Below the pieces are notes generated by a model that was not told where the DNA came from, did no database searches, and was given only the letters and a program-made list of their open reading frames with translations. Positions 1 to 8,187 of a stretch of DNA of 64,000 bases are shown here, in pieces; the stretch's first letter is position 1, and every line of letters begins with the position of its first letter. The DNA lies in contig SUYU01000001.1 of NCBI GenBank assembly GCA_015060245.1, positions 62,001-126,000 on the forward strand. The letters are read 5' to 3'. This DNA is from Bacteroidales bacterium. Its GTDB lineage: Bacteria > Bacteroidota > Bacteroidia > Bacteroidales > UBA932. Position numbers and translations under genes: made by a program.

Positions 1-1391
1 AACACGCCTGTTGTTCCGCTCATGAACGAAACCGGAATGAAGACTGCCATAAAGACCAATGATGACGATATTACCGCAGTTCCTATCTCCTTCATTGCAT
101 CAACACTGGCCTCCAGCGAATTTTTATACCCTTCTTCAAACTTGGCCTGTACCGCCTCCACAACGACTATGGCATCATCCACCACAGTTCCGATTACCAG
201 AACCAGTGCAAAGAGTGTAATCAGGTTCAAACTGAAACCTATAACCGCAAGGAATGCAAATGTACCGATGAGCGACACAAGAATTCCCACCATAGGAATT
301 ATTGTTGACCTCAAATCCTGAAGGAAAATGAATACAATAAGAATAACCAATATGATAGCCTCGTAAAGGGTCTTTATAACCTCATGCATGGAGGCATCAA
401 GGAAGTCATTTGCACTCATCAGTTGTGCAAGTTCAAGTCCCGGAGGCATATCCCTCTTTGCCTCTTCAAGAACCTTGTTTATGCCGTCGTTAACCTGAGT
501 GGCATTTGACCCCGGAGTCTGGTATACAATACATGTTACACCCGGATGACCCTTTGTGCTGCTCAAGAAACTGTAGGACTCAAGGCCGAGTTCGATATCT
601 GCAACATCCTTCAGGTAGAGTACGGAGCCGTTGTCAAGAGAGCGTATGACCATATCGCCGAACTCCTCAGGAGTAACCATACGGCCCTTATATTTCATCG
701 AATATTTGAATGTCTCGTTAGCATCTTCGCCAAACGAACCGGTTGCAGCCTCAATATTCTGTTCCGCAAGAGCCGCTGTTATGTCTGAAGGATTCAATCC
801 ATACTGCGCCATTACCTCCGGCTTCATCCATATCCTTATACTGTATAATCCCGACAGCGCATTGATCTCACCCACTCCGGTAACGCGCAAGATGCTCGGT
901 TTTATATTGATATCAAGATAGTTGCCAATAAACTCCAAATCATAACTGTCATCTGGGCTGTAGAGGGTGAACACCTGCAGCATACTGGTCTGCCTCTTTG
1001 CGGTGGTAACACCAATCTGGGTAACCTCCGCCGGTAATTTACCCATGGCCTTGGAGACTCTGTTCTGCACATTGACTGCAGCCATGTCGGGATCTGTTCC
1101 CTGCCTGAAATAGATCGTAACGCTCGCTGTACCCGCATTGGTGGCAGATGAGGTCATGTATGTCATGTTCTCTACGCCATTGATTGCCTCCTCAAGCGGG
1201 GCAATGACACTCTTCTGGATTGTCTCCGCACTTGCTCCGATATATGATGTACTCACAACTATGGTTGGAGGTGCTATATCAGGGAATCGCTCAACCGGCA
1301 GGCTGAACATGGAGATGAGTCCCACCACCACTATACAGATGGAGATAACCGAAGAGAGGATGGGACGCTCAATAAAGTTCCTTAAATTCAT
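1..1391 (-). CDS. RND efflux pump inner-membrane subunit, AcrB/HAE1 type (partial)
   Basis: About 463 residues are visible; the rest lies beyond the left edge of the window. The start (MNLRNFIERPILSSVI) carries the first membrane helix typical of HAE1 pumps, followed by the periplasmic porter domain. Near residue 400 comes the fourth-helix motif GTVVDDAIVVVEAV, whose paired Asp residues form the proton relay in AcrB-type pumps. The protein should sit in the inner membrane and export drugs, bile acids or detergents together with an adaptor and an outer-membrane channel. It starts 15 bp downstream of the adaptor gene, so the two are one operon. The outer-membrane channel gene is presumably further left. 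The substrate cannot be read from sequence. Confidence 0.95.
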   Translation of the reverse strand, partial: MNLRNFIERPILSSVISICIVVVGLISMFSLPVERFPDIAPPTIVVSTSYIGASAETIQKSVIAPLEEAINGVENMTYMTSSATNAGTASVTIYFRQGTDPDMAAVNVQNRVSKAMGKLPAEVTQIGVTTAKRQTSMLQVFTLYSPDDSYDLEFIGNYLDINIKPSILRVTGVGEINALSGLYSIRIWMKPEVMAQYGLNPSDITAALAEQNIEAATGSFGEDANETFKYSMKYKGRMVTPEEFGDMVIRSLDNGSVLYLKDVADIELGLESYSFLSSTKGHPGVTCIVYQTPGSNATQVNDGINKVLEEAKRDMPPGLELAQLMSANDFLDASMHEVIKTLYEAIILVILIVFIFLQDLRSTIIPMVGILVSLIGTFAFLAVIGFSLNLITLFALVLVIGTVVDDAIVVVEAVQAKFEEGYKNSLEASVDAMKEIGTAVISSSLVFMAVFIPVSFMSGTTGV

Positions 1392-1406
1392 ATGCCTCGC
1401 CTCCAA

Positions 1407-2561
1407 TTACTCTTGTTCAACAGATTTATTCTCTTGTGCAGGCTCTGCCTGTGCAACAACCCTTGTTCCTTCACGTACAAGGCCTGCACCCTCGGCTATA
1501 ATCTCATCGCCCACATTGAGCCCCTCAACAACAAGATATGACACTCCTCCGTCAACTCTCTCAACCTTCACAGGCGCTGATTTTGCACAGCCGTCAACTA
1601 CCTTGTATACAAATACCTTGTCCTGTATTTCAAAGGTTGCCGACTGAGGAATGACAATCACACTGTCCAATTCATTTTTCCTCAACACAACCCCCGATGC
1701 CCCGCTGTGCAGCAGCCCGTCAGGATTAGGAAATACGGCACGCACGCTTGCAGTTCCCGTTGACTTGTCAAGCACTCCGCTGATTGATGCAATGTTTCCT
1801 GAATGCTCATAAATGGAGCCGTCATTCAACTCAAGAGAGACCTCCGGCATAGCCTCAAGAGCCTTCTCCTTTGAGCCGTACTCACGCACAAGATTAAGCA
1901 GATTATTCTCTGTCATTGAATAATATACATACATCTGCGAGTTGTCGGAGACTGTTGTAAGAGGTTTGGGAAGCGTTGGACCCACCAATGCGCCTGCACG
2001 GTAAGGCAAAATGCCGACAACACCATCGGCAGGACTCTTTACAGTTGTATATGAAAGATTGTTCTGAGCATTAACCAATTGGGCCTTGGCCTGCGCCAAC
2101 TGTGCCTGTGCAGAGAGCAGTGCATTCTCCGCTGTTGCAAGGTCATATTGAGATACAACCCTCTTCTCAAAAAGTACCTTCTTGCTCTTGAATGTAAGTT
2201 CGGAGGTTGCAACAGCCGCTTCCGCTGCCTTAACATTGGCAGAGGCAACAGCAACAGCAGACTGATATGGAACCTGATCTATAACAAAAAGGGTCTGTCC
2301 CTTTTTCACGCGGTCGCCCTCTTCAACAAGCAGCCTTGTTATTGTTCCCGACACTTGGGGATAAATTGCTATATCCTGCTTTCCGCTCACCGACGCAGAG
2401 TAGCGCTGCGTCATTGCACAACTCTGCAAATCCACTCTCATCAAATTATAATTTACCTGCTCAACGGTCTGTGGCTCCTCCTTGCAGGAGAAAAATAACA
2501 GAACCGGAACCGACAGAAGCAGAAACTGTGTTGCCCTTCTAAAAATCTTCATTTTACTCAT
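1407..2561 (-). CDS. RND efflux periplasmic adaptor (membrane fusion protein), lipoprotein
   Basis: 384 residues. The N terminus has a lipoprotein signal peptide ending in a FFSC lipobox (mature Cys near residue 26). The biotinyl-lipoyl-like hairpin follows (IYPQVSGTITRLLVEEGDRVKKGQ), then a long alpha-helical hairpin rich in Ala, Gln and Leu (about 95-170), a second lipoyl half (TTVKSPADGVVGIL) and the beta-barrel domain. This is the AcrA/MexA adaptor family, which bridges the inner-membrane pump to the outer-membrane channel. It is the first gene of the efflux operon and is followed after 15 bp by the pump. No TetR or MarR regulator is encoded beside it in the window. Divergent purN lies 128 bp upstream. 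Confidence 0.95.
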   Translation of the reverse strand: MSKMKIFRRATQFLLLSVPVLLFFSCKEEPQTVEQVNYNLMRVDLQSCAMTQRYSASVSGKQDIAIYPQVSGTITRLLVEEGDRVKKGQTLFVIDQVPYQSAVAVASANVKAAEAAVATSELTFKSKKVLFEKRVVSQYDLATAENALLSAQAQLAQAKAQLVNAQNNLSYTTVKSPADGVVGILPYRAGALVGPTLPKPLTTVSDNSQMYVYYSMTENNLLNLVREYGSKEKALEAMPEVSLELNDGSIYEHSGNIASISGVLDKSTGTASVRAVFPNPDGLLHSGASGVVLRKNELDSVIVIPQSATFEIQDKVFVYKVVDGCAKSAPVKVERVDGGVSYLVVEGLNVGDEIIAEGAGLVREGTRVVAQAEPAQENKSVEQE

Positions 2562-2622
2562 AGTTTTTAAAAATTATCCATTAAGCCTATATAGGAACAA
2601 ATATAATCAAAAATAGATGTTA

Positions 2623-2653
2623 TTGGCAAGCATATATAAAAATTGTATCTTTG
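2623..2653 (+). promoter_or_regulatory. Bacteroidota-type promoter for purN
   Basis: A -33 element TTGG (2623-2626) is followed after 19 nt by a perfect -7 element TATCTTTG (2646-2653). The spacing matches the Bacteroidota TTTG/N19/TAnnTTTG pattern. The predicted transcription start is about 30 nt before the purN ATG. Confidence 0.75.
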
Positions 2654-2689
2654 CATGGATTGATTTTTTACTAATTCACTCATTACAGA

Positions 2690-3298
2690 ATGAACAACAT
2701 TGCAATATTTGCCTCCGGCAACGGCTCCAATGCCCAAAACATAATAGAGTATTTCAACTGCGGCACAGAGAATAAGGGTGGGCAGAAGTCTACCGGCAGT
2801 GCCAAGGTGGCAAGGGTCATCTGCAACAGGGCAAATGCATATGTTCTTGAGCGGGCAGCAAAACTTGGTGTGCCGGCATCATACCTTCCCAAAGAGGATC
2901 TCACATCAAATCCCCAGCCGCTGCTTGACCTTCTGGAGCGCGACGGGATTGATTGTATAGTGCTTGCCGGCTATCTCATTAAAATACCCGAAGAACTTAT
3001 AGCGCGATACCGCGGAAAAATCATAAATATCCACCCCGCACTTCTTCCGGCATATGGTGGAAAAGGAATGTACGGCAACAGGGTCCACGAGGCTGTAATT
3101 GCTGCCGGAGAAAAGGTCTCAGGCATTACAATCCACCTGGTGGATGAGAAATATGACAGTGGAAAGATATTGTTTCAGGCAGAGTGTCCCGTTATGGATA
3201 ACGACACCCCCGATACCCTTGCGGAGAGAATCCACAGCCTTGAGTATACCCACTTTCCGCACATAATTGAAGAGTATATCAAGAATAATCTGCAATAA
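2690..3298 (+). CDS. purN: phosphoribosylglycinamide formyltransferase (GART), folate-dependent
   Basis: 202 residues, the usual length for PurN. It transfers a formyl group from 10-formyl-THF to GAR in step 3 of de novo purine synthesis, in the cytosol. The N-terminal phosphate-binding loop IAIFASGNGSNAQ and the catalytic segment IINIHPALLPAYGGKGMYG, with the family's Asn and His, are both visible. A later HLVDEKYDSGKI segment supplies the catalytic Asp. It is a single-gene transcription unit: it has its own promoter at 2623-2653 and a terminator hairpin about 40 bp after the stop. The neighbouring efflux and dsbD genes are on the other strand, so there is no purine operon here. Confidence 0.97.
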   Translation: MNNIAIFASGNGSNAQNIIEYFNCGTENKGGQKSTGSAKVARVICNRANAYVLERAAKLGVPASYLPKEDLTSNPQPLLDLLERDGIDCIVLAGYLIKIPEELIARYRGKIINIHPALLPAYGGKGMYGNRVHEAVIAAGEKVSGITIHLVDEKYDSGKILFQAECPVMDNDTPDTLAERIHSLEYTHFPHIIEEYIKNNLQ

Positions 3299-3338
3299 TC
3301 GGCAGGCCTCTTCCACAATATACGCAGCATAAACGACA

Positions 3339-3394
3339 GAACCCCAAAAGCCATTCATATGACCCTTGGGGTTCTCATTTTTACCTCTTTTTAT
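3339..3394. terminator. Terminator hairpin between convergent purN and dsbD
   Basis: GAACCCCAA (3339-3347) pairs with TTGGGGTTC (3366-3374), a 9-bp stem. T-rich sequence follows on the plus strand (TCATTTTTACCTCTTTTT). It closes purN and may also serve dsbD. The arm GAACCCCAAAAG recurs in the hairpin at 13157-13196. Confidence 0.7.
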
Positions 3395-3444
3395 TGATGC
3401 CACCAACTGTTTTTGGAGACATTGCCTATTGGTGCCATAACCTT

Positions 3445-5574
3445 TTATTTGGCATAATTCCTTATTCCCTCTTCAAGGAATGCAACAAAGGCATCAGGAT
3501 CAAGATTGTATCCACGAGGCTCCGCCAGCCTCTCCTCCGCGCCATTGAGAAGCAGATAGTATGGCTGGGCATTTGCTCCAAACTTGTTCATTACAAAGTT
3601 GGAATTGATTTTTCCCAACTCCTTTAATACCTTGCCGTTTTCAAGGGTAACCCACTCGCTCTTGTCAAGTCTCTTCTTGTCATCGGCATAGAGGGCCACA
3701 ATCACGTAATTTTCACTCAACAACTTTATAACTCTTGGATCGCTCCATACCCTTGCCTCCATTTCCCGGCAATTTACACAGCCATGGCCTGTAAAATCAA
3801 CAAAAAGCGGCTTATTGACCTTTTGCGCATAGGCAAGAGCCTCATTGTACTCAAAAAATCCGTCGAGGCCATGAGGCAAATGGAGAAAATCTGCATACTT
3901 GCGCTGCCCAAGAGCATCTTCATCCGGCTCCGCAACCTGGAGCGCAGATGATGATGTACCCTGACCAACCACAAAGTCCTGAGTTGTGATTGGAGGCAGA
4001 TAACCGCTCAATGCCTTTAGCGGAGCCCCCCACATTCCAGGAATCATATATACCACAAATGCAAATACAATTATTGACAAAATCAGTCTCTTCACCGACA
4101 GATGCTCCTGGGGTGTATCATGCGCGAACCTTATCTTACCCAAAAGATACATGCCCAATAGGGAGAAGATTACAATCCATAGTGCAAGATATACCTCCCT
4201 GTCGAGGATACCCCAGTGGTATGTCTGGTCAGCCACGCTCAAGAACTTGAGGCCAAGGGCCAACTCAAGGAAGCCGAGTACAACCTTAACGGAGTTGAGC
4301 CATCCGCCCGATTTTGGAAGTTCCTTCAAAAGGCTTGGAGCAAATGCAAACACCGTAAACGGAAGTGCAAATGCAGCCGAGAATGCAACCATTGTTATGA
4401 TTGGCTCCCATATCTCGCCCTGGGTACTCTTGATGAGGATTGAACCTACAATAGGGCCGGTACATGAGAATGAGACCAATACCAATGTAAGCGCCATGAA
4501 AAATACACCTATAATACCGCCCTTGTCTGATTTTGCATCGGCCTTGTTTACCATCCAACTTGGCATTGTAATCTCAAATGCACCAAAGAAAGAGGCTGCA
4601 AAAACCATAAAGATTGCAAAGAATATTATATTTGGAATCCAGTGTGTAGCCAACCAGTTGAAGATATCGGCTGTAACAGCATCTCCACCAACAAAATATG
4701 TAATGAATATAATTACAGCAATGGGAATTGTATAAAGTGCCACAATCGAGATGCCGTATAGGCTTGCCATAAACCTTCCACGCGCTTTGCCGCCGGAATT
4801 CTTGAGAAAGAATGACACAGTCATCGGCACCATAGGGAAGACACAAGGAGTAAGCAGCGCTACAAATCCCCATGCAATTGCCTCAAGAATAACGGCCCAG
4901 ATAGATTTTTCAGACTCCTTTTCTGCACTCTTCTCCACTCCCGGCGCCTGTTGAATGGCCGAACTGCCACTCTCCTGAACCCCTGCCGCAATCTCCCTGT
5001 TACCGGTCTGCTCATCTCCCGTAAGCGCAGCACCACCTTTGGCGGCACCGGGCAACTCAACTGTAAAATCCTCATCAACCGGAGGCATACATGAGCCGTC
5101 ATTGCAGGCCTGCCACTCAATATTGGCGACAACAGTTGCATCTGCATCCGAAACCACCTTTACCTTCTGGGCAAAGATGACGCCCGATGCGCATGTCCCT
5201 ATATCCATTCCAAAAATATCGTCGTAGGCCTTATGCACATTGCCTATTATATATGGGTCACCGACAAGTTCAATGCCCTCTCCTGTAACCTTAAGAGATG
5301 TTGGTGTAGGGCCACCGTCATACGGGCCCAAATCATATATATGCCAACTTCCATCCATCGAGGCCTCTAACCTTATTTCATAGATGCCGTCACCTGCGGC
5401 ACTATGGCTTGCACTCCATGACACAGGTTGTTCAAAATCCTGCGCCAAAGCCTTTTGGGCCGAAGAGAGTGTTATTGAAAGCACCAATGCAACTGCAAAT
5501 GTGCGCAACAGGGCACTCCATCCCTGCATGTTGACACAACCCAATCTCTGCACCATTCTTTTTACTGGAACCAT
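3445..5574 (-). CDS. dsbD: thiol:disulfide interchange protein DsbD-like (cytochrome c biogenesis family)
   Basis: 709 residues in the full DsbD arrangement. There is a signal peptide ending near ALAQ and an N-terminal DsbD-alpha-like domain with a QACNDGSCMPP redox site. A multi-helix membrane domain carries the two redox Cys motifs LLTPCVFPMVPMTVSF and SFSCTGPIVGSI. The C-terminal thioredoxin domain has GCVNCREME near residue 598. DsbD carries electrons from cytosolic thioredoxin across the inner membrane to periplasmic acceptors. A low-complexity linker rich in Gly, Ala and Glu joins the alpha domain to the membrane part. The gene follows a nitroreductase lipoprotein by 38 bp, a likely operon. 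ATG codons at 5556 and 5529 also give workable signal peptides, so the exact start is open. Confidence 0.93.
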   Translation of the reverse strand: MVPVKRMVQRLGCVNMQGWSALLRTFAVALVLSITLSSAQKALAQDFEQPVSWSASHSAAGDGIYEIRLEASMDGSWHIYDLGPYDGGPTPTSLKVTGEGIELVGDPYIIGNVHKAYDDIFGMDIGTCASGVIFAQKVKVVSDADATVVANIEWQACNDGSCMPPVDEDFTVELPGAAKGGAALTGDEQTGNREIAAGVQESGSSAIQQAPGVEKSAEKESEKSIWAVILEAIAWGFVALLTPCVFPMVPMTVSFFLKNSGGKARGRFMASLYGISIVALYTIPIAVIIFITYFVGGDAVTADIFNWLATHWIPNIIFFAIFMVFAASFFGAFEITMPSWMVNKADAKSDKGGIIGVFFMALTLVLVSFSCTGPIVGSILIKSTQGEIWEPIITMVAFSAAFALPFTVFAFAPSLLKELPKSGGWLNSVKVVLGFLELALGLKFLSVADQTYHWGILDREVYLALWIVIFSLLGMYLLGKIRFAHDTPQEHLSVKRLILSIIVFAFVVYMIPGMWGAPLKALSGYLPPITTQDFVVGQGTSSSALQVAEPDEDALGQRKYADFLHLPHGLDGFFEYNEALAYAQKVNKPLFVDFTGHGCVNCREMEARVWSDPRVIKLLSENYVIVALYADDKKRLDKSEWVTLENGKVLKELGKINSNFVMNKFGANAQPYYLLLNGAEERLAEPRGYNLDPDAFVAFLEEGIRNYAK

Positions 5575-5612
5575 TTTCTATGTCTCTATTTTACTTGTTA
5601 CTCTTCAAAACT

Positions 5613-6230
5613 CTACCAAACCTCATAATGTACTTTTGCAGGATCCCATTTCTCTTTAGGCTGATGATCGCCCTTTGGATATCCAACCGGAATAAGTGCC
5701 AATGGTAGCCAAGGATCAGGAATTGCATATACCTCCTTGATTGCGTTTACCCTGTCATCGTATGGGAATGCTGCTGTCCATACCGCACCAAGGCCCATAG
5801 ACTCCGCTGCCAAAAGCACATTCTGCGTACATGCGCTACAATCGTACATCCAAAGTTTTGAAACTTCGGGATTTCCAAGAACCACAATCGCCGCAGCAGC
5901 CTCCTTAAGCATCTTTGCATACGGCAGCCTTGCATTCAAAGAATCCATCTTTACCTTGTCTGTTGAAACAAAGAACTGCCAAGGCTGTCTGTTCATTGCA
6001 CTCGGAGCCGCCATACCTGCCTTTACAAGCAGTTCCAAGGTATCCCTGGAAACGGTTTTATCCTCAAAACTCCTTACACTCTTGCGCTCAAAGATATTGT
6101 CAATAGGGGTCATCACCTTCCCGTCACTTGCTTCTGATGTACCGCAATTGCAAGAAGTGAAAACTGCAGCAAAGATTATCATAACCATTGCGCCAACTGC
6201 AAAAAATCTCTTCATAGATGTATCACTCAT
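5613..6230 (-). CDS. nitroreductase-family lipoprotein
   Basis: 205 residues. The body is a clear FMN-dependent nitroreductase-like fold: IFERKSVRSFEDKTVSRDTL at the start, then AAPSAMNRQPWQFFVSTD, then AAESMGLGAVWTAAFP and a C-terminal IPVGYPKGDHQPKEKWD. Most members are cytosolic, but this one begins with a hydrophobic stretch and a lipobox (VFTSC), so it is predicted to be a lipid-anchored cell-envelope protein. It lies directly upstream of dsbD in the same direction, which fits a role in envelope redox chemistry, although the substrate is unknown. A second ATG at 6215 (MKRFFAVGAMV) would give a tidier signal peptide and may be the real start. Confidence 0.9.
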   Translation of the reverse strand: MSDTSMKRFFAVGAMVMIIFAAVFTSCNCGTSEASDGKVMTPIDNIFERKSVRSFEDKTVSRDTLELLVKAGMAAPSAMNRQPWQFFVSTDKVKMDSLNARLPYAKMLKEAAAAIVVLGNPEVSKLWMYDCSACTQNVLLAAESMGLGAVWTAAFPYDDRVNAIKEVYAIPDPWLPLALIPVGYPKGDHQPKEKWDPAKVHYEVW

Positions 6231-6284
6231 TTAAAATTAACACTCTTTCAACTCACTGCCGCCATAAGCCACACCGCTCCGCAA

Positions 6285-6424
6285 CGCTCCCACATCACTC
6301 CAACACAACTCACTCGCCGCACCTGTAACGCTCCCACATCACTTCAACACCACTCACTCGCCGCACCCGTACCACTCCCACATCACTTCAACACAACTCA
6401 CTCGCCGCACCCGTACCGCTCCGA
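6285..6424. repeat. 44-bp intergenic tandem repeat (three units plus a partial)
   Basis: Three consecutive 44-bp units (6285-6328, 6329-6372, 6373-6416) differ at only a few positions, and a broken fourth follows. Each contains CACATCACTTCAACAC or a close variant and ACTCACTCGCCGCACC. The preceding 6241-6284 resembles a decayed unit. The array fills most of the 346-bp gap between the nitroreductase and tRNA-Leu. There are no spacers, so it is not CRISPR. No gene was seen in it. Confidence 0.8.
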
Positions 6425-6512
6425 CGCGTCAAAAACCACCTCCCCAAAATCGTGTAAATATACACAATTTTTTCCATCGCACCCTCCTCTCTTCCTGCTC
6501 TTTTAATTTTTT

Positions 6513-6543
6513 TTTGTCAGTTGGCAATCTTTCACTACATTTG
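6513..6543 (+). promoter_or_regulatory. Promoter of tRNA-Leu
   Basis: TTTG (6513-6516), 19-nt spacer, TACATTTG (6536-6543): both elements and the spacing match the Bacteroidota consensus. The tRNA begins 33 nt after the -7 element. Confidence 0.8.
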
Positions 6544-6576
6544 CGCACTATTCTGCATGAAGATTACGTTCTTTTG

Positions 6577-6662
6577 GCTCGGATGGTGGAATAGGTAGAC
6601 ACGCAGGACTTAAAATCCTGTGGGCAGAAATGCCCGTACGGGTTCGATTCCCGTTCCGAGCA
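6577..6662 (+). tRNA. tRNA-Leu (anticodon TAA)
   Basis: 86 nt with a type II long variable arm. The acceptor arms GCTCGGA (6577-6583) and TCCGAGC (6655-6661) pair fully, with discriminator A at 6662. The anticodon stem CAGGA/TCCTG encloses the loop CTTAAAA with anticodon TAA at 6611-6613. The T arm contains GGTTCGATTCC. The 3' CCA is not encoded (ACAA follows), so it must be added enzymatically. It reads UUA and possibly UUG codons. Confidence 0.97.
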
Positions 6663-6680
6663 CAATGGAACATAACATAC

Positions 6681-6726
6681 ACGGAGGGCAACCTGCAAGC
6701 ACTGCAAGTTGTCCTCCGTCATTTTT
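6681..6726 (+). terminator. Terminator of tRNA-Leu transcript
   Basis: ACGGAGG (6681-6687) pairs with CCTCCGT (6713-6719), and the stem is extended inward by GCAAC/GTTGT. CATTTTTAC follows. It lies 19 nt after the mature tRNA 3' end. Confidence 0.75.
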
Positions 6727-6761
6727 ACAGGCTACGGCCGGCAATTTATGCATGAATTTTA

Positions 6762-6783
6762 GCGCTCCCCCTACTTTTCGAAT
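6762..6783. repeat. Short motif shared with the region after tRNA-Gly
   Basis: GCGCTCCCC followed by CTACTTTTCGAAT (6771-6783). The same two blocks recur at 12668-12701, slightly further apart, beside the other tRNA gene of the window. The function is unknown. Confidence 0.5.
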
Positions 6784-6807
6784 AGCTTCCAATTCAGTCT
6801 TAAACGT

Positions 6808-8112
6808 TTACTGATGATTTTGGAGACAGAACAGGGTACTTACTACCTCCTTGAAGTTTTCCCGGCCAAAACCTATCCTCAACCAATTGCCGGAGGCTTC
6901 AAACATAGGAGCCGGAACCGTCATGATACCATATTTTTCAACAACTGAATCGCTGAACTCCAAGGCCGTAGCAGGCGTGAAATCAAGCAGATATGCCGCT
7001 TTTGCCGGATCAATTCCCACAAAAGCCACACTTCCGGCAACAGGAGGTATAAAATCGGTCACAAATGGAAGTTTCCCAGCCCCAACAGCCTCCTTGAAGA
7101 AAGCCACATTACTGCGTATCTTCTCTACATTAGGGCCTATGAACTCATCACTATGGTTGAGTGCAATTGCTGTCAGTACCTCCGACGGCGCACTGCAACA
7201 AATTGAAAGATAATCCTTGAATGACTGGATTCTTGCCAGAAGTCCGGTATCCTGCGATACAAACCAGCCTATGCGCAATCCTGCAAGGCCAAAAGATTTG
7301 GCTGTCCCCCAAAGGCTTATGCCCTTTTCATAAATGTCGCACACAGCAGGCAGAGGCTCAACACCATCATTTACAATCAGATCTCTGTACATCTCATCGG
7401 AATAGAGATATGCTCCACACGACCGCGCAATCTCCACTATCTCATCAAGTTGCTTACGTGTAATATATGCGCCGGTAGGGTTATGTGGAAAATTTATCAC
7501 AATCAGACGCGTATCGGGCCTTACAAGTTTTTTGAGTTCCTCTATATCAAATCTCCACTCTCCTCCCGACACTCTTTCTCCACATGCCCTTTCTGCACCG
7601 GACTCTCCACAGGTATCCTCACTGCCAGGAACACATTCTGCACCACACTCAATGCAGGTATCCTCTTTGCCAACAGTCATATCATCTGCCTGTCTGACGC
7701 AAGATGCCCTCCAATAAGAGATGTCGCAATCCAAAGATTTGAGTACCTCATACAACGACTGGTAGGCCGGAGAAACTACTACAGCATGCGGCTTGTCACT
7801 GCCGCAACCGGCACTCCTCTCCATAAGCACATTCATCAATATGAAACTCAACTCCCCGGGTGATGCCACAAGTACATTCTCCGGCTTTGCCTTTTTGTAG
7901 AACCTGCAGACCGACTCCCTGAGGAAACGGCTGCCCATTCCTTCGGTATAGCCAAGAGTGAGGTTTTTCCACATCTCAAGTTCTTTTTCGGTTGCATGCT
8001 CCAAAATATACTCCATAGGAAAGCCGTCGCAATCCGAAGATGAGAGCATATACCTGGCTGTAAATTCATGTTTGGCAAAATACTGTTCAAGAATAAAAGG
8101 AGAGATCTGCAT
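6808..8112 (-). CDS. PLP-dependent aminotransferase (class I/II) with Cys-rich insert
   Basis: 434 residues. Fold type I aminotransferase signatures appear in order: FPHNPTGAY (Asn-Pro-Thr-Gly at 211-214), YLYSDEMYRD (PLP-binding Asp-239), and WGTAKSFGLAGLRIGW with the PLP Lys at 272, then the C-terminal LRIGF Arg. The substrate could be an aromatic, branched or other amino acid and is not fixed by sequence. It is about 45 residues longer than usual. The loop before WRFDIEEL (about 138-184) is expanded by a Cys-rich segment in which EDTCIECGAE and EDTCGESGAE repeat at a 15-residue (45-bp) period. Six Cys fall in that stretch. The gene stands alone on the minus strand between tRNA-Leu and the glycosidase gene. 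Confidence 0.93.
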   Translation of the reverse strand: MQISPFILEQYFAKHEFTARYMLSSSDCDGFPMEYILEHATEKELEMWKNLTLGYTEGMGSRFLRESVCRFYKKAKPENVLVASPGELSFILMNVLMERSAGCGSDKPHAVVVSPAYQSLYEVLKSLDCDISYWRASCVRQADDMTVGKEDTCIECGAECVPGSEDTCGESGAERACGERVSGGEWRFDIEELKKLVRPDTRLIVINFPHNPTGAYITRKQLDEIVEIARSCGAYLYSDEMYRDLIVNDGVEPLPAVCDIYEKGISLWGTAKSFGLAGLRIGWFVSQDTGLLARIQSFKDYLSICCSAPSEVLTAIALNHSDEFIGPNVEKIRSNVAFFKEAVGAGKLPFVTDFIPPVAGSVAFVGIDPAKAAYLLDFTPATALEFSDSVVEKYGIMTVPAPMFEASGNWLRIGFGRENFKEVVSTLFCLQNHQ

Positions 8113-8187
8113 ATCGCTATCATTTAAATTTAAAGTAATATCAGAACGACATCTTCATTTAGGCAACCAGCCTTTCAGACAAATGTA

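Noticed and set aside
6241-6424. Possible CRISPR array
   Set aside because: The repeated units are directly adjacent with no spacers, and there are no cas genes in the window.
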